Positions 46,607 through 57,400 of a stretch of DNA of 64,000 bases are shown piece after piece (the stretch's first letter is position 1; every line of letters starts with the position of its first letter). Under the pieces are notes generated by a model that did not search any database, was not told where the DNA came from, and saw nothing but the letters and a program-made list of their open reading frames with translations. This DNA comes from Mesocentrotus franciscanus (taxonomy: Eukaryota > Echinodermata > Echinoidea > Camarodonta > Strongylocentrotidae). A program made the position numbers and the translations under genes. The DNA lies in the NCBI GenBank assembly GCA_037976565.1, contig CP137672.1, positions 38,290,672 to 38,354,671 on the forward strand. Direction: 5' to 3'.

Positions 46607-47235
46607 GAACCCGTTCTCAATCACTTTGAAAGTGGTCTTAGTTAGACCGCTCCAGAGGAACGGGTCTTGAGGAACGGTTTGCGAGGGTTCACACTCCGAG
46701 CAGTTTTTTATGGCTCAAACCGCTCCACGAGTCAAAGTGGTCTTGTTGCTATGGCAGCTCAGGTCAGCGGGTAATTTTTTCGCGCGCGGAATACTAAGCG
46801 TATGTACCGTACTACATGTTTCGCGTGCAACGTCACTAGACCACTTCCGTTCAAAGTACGCTTCCGTTCACACTCGCACGTTAGAGCGCTCCAAACCGCT
46901 CTTAATAAGACCCGTTCCTCAAGACCACCTCCCGAAGGTGGTCTTCTGGAGCGGTCCAGAAGTCCACTTCCTGGACCACTTTGACCGTTCTCACTCACCT
47001 AAGAACCGCTCCTGAGGAACGGGTCTTAGTTAGACCGCTCCAACGAAGTGAATGAGAACGGGGTCTAAGACCCCGTTCTCACGGTGACCTGAGCTGCCAT
47101 AGCAACAAGACCACTTTGACTAGTGGAGCGGTTTGAGCCATAAAAAACTGCTCGGAGTGTGAACGCTCGCAAACCGTTCCTCTGGAGCGGTCTAACTAAG
47201 ACCACTTTCAAAGTGAGTGAGAACGGGGTCTAAGT
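46607..47235. mobile_element. Fold-back element pair (ccgttctca...gaccgctcc family)
   Basis: 46608-46775 (tcactttgaaagtggtctta, tagaccgctccagaggaacg, atggctcaaaccgctccac, ttgttgctatggcagctcag) is mirrored at about 47075-47232. An internal copy of the border (gaacgggtcttagttagacc...gagaacgggg, 47014-47066) shows two related units lying back to back. Short ORFs inside are by-products. Confidence 0.8.
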
Positions 47236-47969
47236 CTCCTAGGATCGCGTTTCGAAATTCGAACCCTTCCATCATGCCTAGTATAGGCCTATCGGTCCTC
47301 TTATCTCATCAAATGTCCGGCATACAATCGAATACTTCCCTTTTTTGTACCGCCTTCACCAGCTGATCCTTTCCCTGCTCGCTGTTTGGAGCAAATCTTT
47401 ATTGCTGATATTCATAACCCAGCGATTATAATTCTCTGCCATGATGGCCGTAAGCACCATTTTTCGAAGTTTAATTCTCTCTAGCTTGCATAGAGCCTAG
47501 AGGTTTCTAATTTCTAATAAATTGAAGTGAGGTATAAAAATGTCAGTTTATTCAGCTTCATGAATGCCAACAATAATTAGATTATGAGCCTGCATGCATC
47601 CTTGCGTGGTTTGAGAATCTATTATCAGGAAGGCGGCCGCGGGGGTGGGAGCTGGTCTAGGGGCTTCCGGGTTACGAAGTTGAGCGACCAATATAGGGTA
47701 ATATGAGTGTCAGTTTGAGTTTTTTTATATGGGTTTTCTTTGGTACAGAAATTAAAATAATTTTGTACGACTCTAACTGGTTCCTCACCGAGAGGAAAAC
47801 CGTTGCCGTTGCATGGCTATATATAGGCCTACTGCCAATGTGGACCCTGCACCTAGATCCTTCAATGCCGGATTGCGTCTTTTTCTGTAACTTTCGCAAC
47901 TTGTTCTTGACCCTCGTTTACAGCTGCTGAGTAATTATTTTGTGATAAAGACAAACTTATATCTGTCTA

Positions 47970-48885
47970 TCTATGTCATTTTTACCTCTCACAATTTTAC
48001 CACTTACATTTACCTCTGACAAGTACCCAGAGGCGGCCCCCACTTTTTCAAGCACCCGAAAAGTGCCCCTTTTTGACAAGTGCCCCTATTACTTTGTAAA
48101 AGTGCCCCTTCCCCTTTTAACTCTGATAAATGCCCCTTTTATTTGGACACTTCGACAAGTTCCCACTTCCCCTTTTAATAATTACCCCCATTTTAACTCG
48201 GATAAGCCCACATTATATTTTCACATGTGCCCCTTTTCCTTTCTAATTAGTGCCCTTTTCCTAATGATAAGTGCCCCATTAAAAACAGAGCCCCTTCCCC
48301 TTCTCATAAGTGCCCCTTCTCTGGTAAATGACCCTATTCAGGTACGAGAAGTTACTCCTTTTCACTTCAGATAAGTGCCCCTTCACCTCCGATAAATGCC
48401 CCTTTAAAATCTGATCGGTGCCCATTTTCTTTCAACTAATGAACATTTTCCTTTATTATAAGTGCCCCTTTTTCATTCACATAAGTGCCCTTTTTCATAT
48501 CTGGTCATTTCCCCTTTTCAGGTGCGATAATAAGTGCCTCTTTTCACCTCTGATAATTTCCCTTTTAACAATGATACGTGCCACTAAATTCCTTTCTAAT
48601 AAGGGACCTATATCCCCTTTTCATAAATGCCCCTTTTCACCTCTTATAAATGCACATATCAAAATCTGATGGGGGCCCCTTTTCCATCGACAAATGCCCA
48701 TTTCCTATTCTCATGACTGACCTTTTTCATCCCTGGTGAGTGTCTCTTTTTGAGGGTGTAAGAAGTGCCCTATTTAATTAATTTAATTACTCTTTGTACT
48801 TTGACACATATGCTCCTTTTCTTTTCTGTTAAATTTAATATGTCCCCTTTTCCTCTCATCATTAAACGCGCCCCTAATTTTAAGC
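47970..48885 (+). repeat. Degenerate ~25-bp tandem repeat (aagtgcccctttt type)
   Basis: More than 25 diverged copies of 'gataagtgccccttttcacc'. It ends with 'taagcgactgcaagcaattt' and 'agctcactcgctacgctcgc', like the array ending at 18.0 kb. Further copies trail at 49205-49270. Confidence 0.8.
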
Positions 48886-49627
48886 GACTGCAAGCAATTT
48901 CCCCCAAAAGCTCACTCGCTACGCTCGCACGCATCTGTAGATGATATTCTTATGTAACTTATCAAAGGTCTTTTCAGTCTTCCGTTATGAGAATTTGCTT
49001 ATAACTCCATTAGGATTGGGTTTTTTCCTCTTTATAAGATGTAATTGTTATCACTGCGACCTCACAAATCTTAAAAGCAAAGCATGATGCTTAAGCAATA
49101 TCTTGTATGGTGTATAAAGTGAAACAAATATTGAAATCATCCCTGGTAATGTAATCGCATTGTAGTGGTATACATACCAATGTCTAAAAAATATATATTT
49201 TCGCTTTGAGATTTCCCTTTGTAGGTGCCCATTTTTTCCAGAAAGTGCCCTTTTTTCTTGGTGCCCCCCCCCACACTTTGAAAGTCGCTCGGCCCTGCAA
49301 GTACCTCGATCAGGCTCGGATATTTCTATTGGCACCAATACTCTATGATCCGACCGTACCCTGATAAAATGCAACCTGGTCAAGTTGTCCAGGGTAGTTG
49401 GTCGGGTAATCAATGGTCGGGCTGTAAGTTGGTCGTGCTGTCCCAGAACCTACGTGACGTACATGTATATAGAATGCAAGTGTAATGCGACGACTCGCCA
49501 TAGGCCATATGTGTGTAACGATCGATACGGTACGTACATTTACAACCGGACCGCAATTTTGAAGATTGAGCAGTACTACTACCAACTTACTGTACAGGAA
49601 ATCGGCCATACATCATTTTCTTAGACC

Positions 49628-49638
49628 ATGTCTTACAG
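49628..49638 (+). CDS. SYNRG: SYNRG candidate first coding exon (MSY+AG)
   Basis: ATGTCTTACAG|gtaact. The two leftover bases AG join the first base A of the next exon to give Arg, so the protein starts MSYRPPYGSQPSGNY. The donor is good and the phase exact. Only 11 coding bases support it, so another start exon remains possible. Confidence 0.55.
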
Positions 49639-52600
49639 GTAACTTTGAATTTTCAAGATCTATTTTACCGCTCTAACTCTAAGCCTCTATTTGCATAGAA
49701 ACTTAGACTAGACAAACGTTAGGTCGTCGGGCGGGGCGGGGCCGCCGGGGCGGGCATGGAGCGGGGAATGATGTTGGCTCTGTACCGGTAGCGTGCCGGT
49801 AGTACCGCCTATCTATATAGTATTAGTACTAGTAATAGTATACAAATGATGCATGCGCATGAGTTCATCATACAATTTATCCGCACTCGAGTTGAGGCTG
49901 TGTGTATCTATTGCACGAAGCCGTTAGGCTGAGTGCGATAGATACACAAAGCATCAACGAGGTTAGACAGAAATAACCGTCTGGTATGGGTCATTCTTTA
50001 ATAAAACTGACATTTGTTGACATTCCCCATACACAGACGGTACCCCATACGGCTCGCACCACGGGGAGAGATTGAGCCGATTGTGGCCCGCTTTCCCCAA
50101 AAACTTTCTCCCACGATTTTCTTTATTTAGATCTAATTTTCTGATTTATAAATCAGATACAAAAATACTATGTCTATTTTTCTCCTATGTACAGTTATCA
50201 ATTTTTTATGACTTATTTCTAAATGTGAAATTTACGGACTTACGTATATGAGTTATCCAATTTTTATCTCAGAACCAAGGAAACGGTACGTTCATGCATT
50301 CGAACTGGTAATCTATGACATGACCCGCCCGATATATTTCTGGGTCAACTGACCAAAACAAGCCCAATGGCCAATCAGAGCACGTGTTTGATATTGGGCT
50401 TATGAATATTCAAACATCACCGGCTCAAGCCGGGCTGACTCATACGTAGCTATTGGAGGTTCGAAAAGAAAAATGAATATTCATCAACTTAAACCAAGAT
50501 GGCTGACAACAAATCTTGTTGACTACAAGACTTTCTCGGATTAATCATTAATATAGGATCTAAATGAGCAAGCTATCGTAAGTCAAAGTATATATTTCCG
50601 GGTCATTCTTATGGATATTTAGATTCAGTGTAATATTGCAGCCAAAGTGGATATATGAAGACGTAAAGAGTGAAAAACTCGTTGCATATCTCATTCATCG
50701 CGGTCCGGCCGAACCGAGCCATTCGTTCCCCACACTACCCCATTGACGTACTTCAGTCTATGTATAGAGGCGGTCAGAGGAGCCAGATGCAATCTCAGCG
50801 GAACAACCGTCGATATCAGAGACTGAAGCTTTCGGTCTACAACGAGGTCGGATAAATCGTATAATGAACGAATGAAAACATGCATCATTTGTTTTATACA
50901 ACGAAACTCCTAGATTCTTGTTATTTGATGTAAAAATAATTAATTCAAGATTATTTCGTGACAGTTTATGGCTGACAAATAAATCTCAAGTTTTAATAAG
51001 TCTCAATTTAGTGCGCACACATACGGTAAGTATAGATATAGCAAGCGCACCTCTATCTAAACCCATTTACGCATAGTGCTGCGCAAGAATAAGCCCATGT
51101 GTATACACGCAGTATTAAGCGGTCTAACCACTACACGCACTACTGCGCGGCACTGAAAAATCGTTGGATAGTACTGGAAAATATTGCACGCTTTTTCATG
51201 AAAAAGCGTGCAATAGGCTCAGTAAATGAATCACACGTGACCGCGCATGACCAATCATTTGATTAGGATCTGGGAGTGAGTTGTATAATAGACTATATCT
51301 AGTCGTTGGATTGACTAGAATTACATGTCATCTGTAGTAGATATTGATATCACCAAACTTTAGTTTGCCGACCGCACCTTTTCTGCCGGAGTACTAGTAG
51401 ATCTACTAGATCTACTAGATCTACCAGGATTCAGAATCTGGACATAGTTTTTAAATTATCCAACCATATTAATAATGGTGAAATAGACTATGATCCAAAT
51501 TTTGCAAAAGGGAAAAATTGAAAAATCGTTAAGACACGTACCCTAGATCTACGGCCTACTATCATAAAGCTCTCAACTACACATAATATAGCTGCATTAC
51601 TATCCTCCTGGCTGTGTATTATTTAAAATAATAAAATTAATTAACTTCTATTTTAACTTCTATTGATTCTCAACATTTCAAAATCAAACACCACTGTACA
51701 AAACTCAACTGAGCTGAGTTCACTCAAAATTGGTACTTTATAGTGACAATTGATGACACCTAAATAGCAGTAAAATACAATCTTTTCAACTTACCGCTGT
51801 TAGAAAGAATATTTTGAAAATTCAAATCGTGAGTCTAGTGTCAAACTTGCCAATTATCAGCCACATCGTATTCATTGTGTGCATTAGTGTGCAATTGTGT
51901 GCAGTGTGTGTATTGTGTGTAACTTCATCCACCCAACAATCTGCATCTTCTTGCCGAGTGACTGTAATTTCACAGTCACCACCATTGTTGATTGTATCCC
52001 CAAGATAACAAAACCTATCAACCTCCTCAACATCTCCCATATATATGTATTATGTACATCCCCACTTGCTCCTCCACCACTCCATCACGATGTTAATCGT
52101 TAATGTATTTTAATTTTCTTGTTTAGTTTTTGGCAATGTTAAACAATATGCTTGTTCAGAAATATATTTTAAAGTTACAATTCTATAACTTTATGTCTGT
52201 GTTTGACAAATTTTTATTCTAAAGCTTTAGTCAATTTCAATTTTCTTTTTCTGACCAAGCATAGTGTACAACATTGCCGATAAATTAATAAGTAAAAGGC
52301 ACCAATGCTGCACTATGTACTTACCTATGGCATGCACATCCATCATTTTATTTATCTTCTTTATAATCATGCAGACCTCCCTATGGCTCCCAGCCTTCAG
52401 GGAACTATCGTGTACCAGGACCTGGTGGAATGACCAATCTCCAGGGACAGTTCGCAATGGGTACACCTCAGCAGCAACAGCAGCAGAGCTTTCATATGAT
52501 GCACCAACAACAGCCACCTCAGCAACATCAATCACAGGGACAGACTGGGGGAATAGCTCCCCAGATGTATCATAGTCAGCCTGTCGGAGGAATTTATGTA

Positions 52601-54411
52601 AGTGAGAGATAACTTTTTTGTTTTAATCTGTGATGTAAACAAAAATAAAGGAAAAAAGCAGAGGGCAGGTTTGCTCAGCTGGTAAATCATCTGCCTGTCA
52701 AACTAATGATCTTGGGTTTGAATTCAGCCCAGATGGATGACTGCAGCCTGCATCAAGTGTTAACAGGCATGCTGGTTACAATGGCAAAACACTCTATCCC
52801 TCTGATAGGATGTTAAATTGAGTTCCTGTGTGTAGGAGAGTCACCACCTACATGTATACAGGTTAAGAACCCAAGTACTGTACATACTCTTTGTGGCAGA
52901 GTAGGGGAACATGGGTAAACCCTGATTGAGTAGTACATCTGCACTGCTTGTCGAACCTACAATAGTGGGTTTGAATCCAACCCAGATGGATGACTGAAGC
53001 CTACGTTGTGTGTTATGTGCCCCTCCCCTGTTTCATAGACACAGGCTATGTTACAGTGGAAAACATTCCGTCCCTCTGGTACTGACTGGTAGAATGTTAA
53101 ATGAAGGCCCTGCGTAGAGGAGAGTCGCCACCTTTGCATGTTAATGAGAACCCATTGCATTATCATTATTTTTTATTAAACTCTAATACTCAAGTCATAG
53201 GTCTAGTTGTTTTGTAAATCCAGTTGCGATTTGTGTTGACTTTGGGAAGCAGAAAATGAAATTTGAGAAAGATTAGCAAAGTCAATGCTGACTGATAACT
53301 AGAATATTAAGACTGAGGGGGTTTCGAACTTCCAATGCATGTTCAGTCACTTCACCTCATAGATTTTGCTGTGGAACAAGATGTCAACAAATTGTTTACT
53401 ATTAAAGGAAATGTATTTTTCTTCAAGCCAACACCTGGATATGGTCAGATGGTAATGCAGCAAGGTCCATTCATCGGTCAAGCAGGGGTAATCCAGCCAG
53501 GTATGATGACTAGAGGAGTTGGTCAGCAAGCAGCGATCATACCTGGCATGGCATCTAATATCCAGGGTCAGCAGAATATGACACCAGAACAACTAAAGTA
53601 AGTGTGCATTTAATCCAGGGAACTGGGTATTTCAAATGAGAAAAGGAAGCCGGAGGTGGTGCTGGAGGCATAATGTTTCCGGGTTGTCCGTCTGTCTTGC
53701 TTTTTCCTTATCCTGATATCTTAAAAACCATTTGAGATATGAACTTCAAACTTGGTGATAGTATGTAGCACCATACAAAGACGATCTGATAGATTTTGAG
53801 GTAAATAGGTCAAAGGTCAAAAGTCAATCGTCATAGAGGTCAATTTCTGAAAATATAGGTTTTAGCCTTGTTAACAGGATATCTCAAGAACCATTGGAGG
53901 CCTGAACTTCAAACTTGGTGGTAACATGCAATAGCATAGGGAGACAAACTGAATAGATTATTATGTCAAAGGTCAATTCCATGAAATTCTGGGATTATTT
54001 AGCCTTGTTTTCACGATCTGGGTACCATTTGAGAAAATTGACCTAAGCCTTGGTAATAAAATTGTATCATAGAGGATGGTTCTATCTGGTGACAATATTG
54101 ATACTATTCAATTCAATTCAATTCGTTTAGTCACTCAATATATAAAAACAGATACATAAAATTGCATATGAACGCAAATGACAATATAATACAAAAAGAT
54201 GGACATAGTAAAATCAGGAGTTGAAAGCGCAGGTAACATAAATTGAGTGGGGATCAGATTAAAGATCTATTTAAAGATCTTGTGAATCGACCCCATTGTA
54301 ATGTATACATTGCATTAAAAAAATTGTTGCACAAGAGAGAGAGAGAGAGAGAGAGAACATAAAACAGCTGGGTCATGGAGAAACGAGAGAGAGAGAGAGA
54401 GAGGGAGAGGT

Positions 54412-54442
<31 letters not shown>

Positions 54443-57400
54443 AAGAGAGGGAGAGAAGAGGGAGAGGAAGAAAAATTGAGTGAGAGATAGGCAAGATGAG
54501 AAATAGCGTTAATACATAGAATGAAATTAGACCCAAGCATGTATATAAGAAATACAAGTAATAGACCAGTTTCGCAAATGAGCTTGTATACACTACGAGA
54601 ATGGCCCATTGAATAAAACCCAAACAAACCAGTGCTTAACAATAACATTGAAATAAACAACAAATAACAGGTGACTCAATGAGAATAAGATTGTAAAAGC
54701 TTTTCTTTGTATTGTCTCTTAAAAACGTTGTGAGAGCATGCAGATTTTAGATTTGCAGGCAATGCATTCCATAGTTTGGGACCTGCATAGTAAATGTTTT
54801 TTTGAGAAACTGACGTTCTTGCGTAAGGAATGTGAAAATCTGCATTCGATTTGTGTTTTACTGTAAATGAAGAACTAAAGAAAATTGACACATGGTTTAG
54901 AGTAAATAAGTTTAAATTGAATGCACACAAAAAATAAGTTGTATGTTATTTCAACCAACAAACAAAAACATTGATGATTCTTGTATGAAAAACAAAAATA
55001 TAGTAATAATTAAATCAGCATAATATATCATTTGTAAATCTCACAAACTTTTTAGGAGTAAAAATTGACAGCAAACTATTTAAACATGGAAAGAACATGT
55101 AGATTATGTGTTGTGTCAAATATGTAAGGCCATTGGTGCAACAAATATAATAAAAAAGATTGTACCTTTTAATATTCTTTTTAACCTGTATAATACCATG
55201 ATCTTGCCATATCATAGCTACTGTAATATAGTTTGGGGAAATTGCGCAAACATTCATTTAAATAGGATTTCAATTCTTCAGAAACGTGCAGTATGTATTA
55301 TTTTCAATGTACATCCATTCTTTCATCTGCTCTATTTAGAAAACAATATATTGACAATATATAATATACACAAACAACAAAATTTCTATTTTTATGTATT
55401 CTTATTGTAAACGTTTATTGCCAAAGTTTCGAAATTTATTCCTTTATTTTCCCCATTATAATCAGACACGAAGAATAAATATTTTATGTAATTTAATTTA
55501 GTCTGGGCATTACCTTGATAGGCCTGATGGCCTTTGTTATTCCCACCATATTATGAGTAGTAAATGTTTTATTTTGCATCCTTGTTATATAGAAATATAT
55601 ATACACATGTTGATTGTATTTATTTGTTTTTAACCAAATGTGGAAATAAACTTGAATTGAAATTGAATTGATTAGATTTTGGGGTAATTGGGTCAAAGGT
55701 TAGAGGTCATTGTACGTTTTAGCCTCACTAATTCACTAGATTTTGCTCTTTGTTGGCTCCATTTATCAAATTATGTCATTATATTATTGTCATGCTGAAA
55801 TACAATGTATCCTGAACATTTTAGTAGTAAATGAAATGAATGATTGAATGAAGAAATCTCTACACAATCCATTGAGCAGAGATTTTCATATTAACCATGC
55901 AAATAATGAGTGTTTTAGAGTGTTTGAAGATGAAGAGTGATACTCCAGCCTAATGGTATTGTTTTAGAGTGTTTGAAGATGAAGAGTGATACTCCAGCCT
56001 AATGGTATTGTTTTAGAGTGTTTGAAGATGAAGAGTGATACTCCAGCCTAATGGTATTGTTTTAGAGTGTTTGAAGATGAAGAGTGATACTCCAGCCTAA
56101 TGGTATTGTTTTAGAGTGTTTGAAGATGAAGAGTGATACTCCAGCCTAATGGTATTGTTTTAGAGTGTTTGAAGATGAAGAGTGATACTCCAGCCTAATG
56201 GTATTGTTTTAGAGTGTTTGAAGATGAAGAGTGATACTCCAGCCTAATGGTATTGTTTTAGAGTGTTTGAAGATGAAGAGTGATACTCCAGCCTAATGGT
56301 ATTGTTTTAGAGTGTTTGAAGATGAAGAGTGATACTCCAGCCTAATGGTATTGTTTTAGAGTGTTTGAAGATGAAGAGTGATACTCCAGCCTAATGGTAT
56401 TGTTTTAGAGTGTTTGAAGATGAAGAGTGATACTCCAGCCTAATGGTATTGTTTTAGAGTGTTTGAAGATGAAGAGTGATACTCCAGCCTAATGGTATTG
56501 TTTTAGAGTGTTTGAAGATGAAGAGTGATACTCCAGCCTAATGGTATTGTTTTAGAGTGTTTGAAGATGAAGAGTGATACTCCAGCCTAATGGTATTGTT
56601 TTAGAGTGTTTGAAGATGAAGAGTGATACTCCAGCCTAATGGTATTGTTTTAGAGTGTTTGAAGATGAAGAGTGATACTCCAGCCTAATGGTATTGTTTT
56701 AGAGTGTTTGAAGATGAAGAGTGATACTCCAGCCTAATGGTATTGTTTTAGAGTGTTTGAAGATGAAGAGTGATACTCCAGCCTAATGGTATTGTTTTAG
56801 AGTGTTTGAAGATGAAGAGTGATACTCCAGCCTAATGGTATTGTTTTAGAGTGTTTGAAGATGAAGAGTGATACTCCAGCCTAATGGTATTGTTTTAGAG
56901 TGTTTGAAGATGAAGAGTGATACTCCAGCCTAATGGTATTGTTTTAGAGTGTTTGAAGATGAAGAGTGATACTATAGCCTAATGGTATTGTTTTAGAGTG
57001 TTTGAAGATGAAGAGTGATACTCCAGCCTAATGGTATTGTTTTAGAGTGTTTGAAGATGAAGAGTGATACTCCAGCCTAATGGTATTGTTTTAGAGTGTT
57101 TGAAGATGAAGAGTGATACTCCAGCCTAATGGTATTGTTTTAGAGTGTTTGAAGATGAAGAGTGATACTCCAGCTTAATGGTATTGTTTTAGAGTGTTTG
57201 AAGATGAAGAGTGATACTCCAGCCTAATGGTATTGTTTTAGAGTGTTTGAAGATGAAGAGTGATACTCCAGCCTAATGGTATTGTTTTAGAGTGTTTGAA
57301 GATGAAGAGTGATACTCCAGCCTAATGGTATTGTTTTAGAGTGTTTGAAGATGAAGAGTGATACTCCAGCTTAATGGTATTGTTTTAGAGTGTTTGAAGA

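Larger units (their letters stand above)
46077..49455. mobile_element. Candidate 3.4-kb element with ~80-bp degenerate TIRs
   Basis: The left end (ggtccggacagcccgaccaa...ctggacaactcaacctggtc) and the reverse complement of the right end (ggttctgggacagcacgaccaa...ctggacaacttgaccaggtt) align over about 80 bp. It contains the fold-back element at 46.6-47.2 kb and the aagtgcccctttt array. No transposase seen. The right end stops about 170 bp before the candidate SYNRG start codon. Confidence 0.55.
49639..52374 (+). other. SYNRG intron 1 (with repeats)
   Basis: Holds a GC-box cluster at 49727-49764, a candidate TIR element at 49859-50876, AT-rich DNA and a LINE remnant at 51935-52040. No further coding exon recognised. 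Confidence 0.55.

Noticed and set aside
46710..47015. 101-codon ORF and antisense ORF
   Set aside because: They lie within the fold-back element. Both strands are open because of inverted repeats, with no protein signature.
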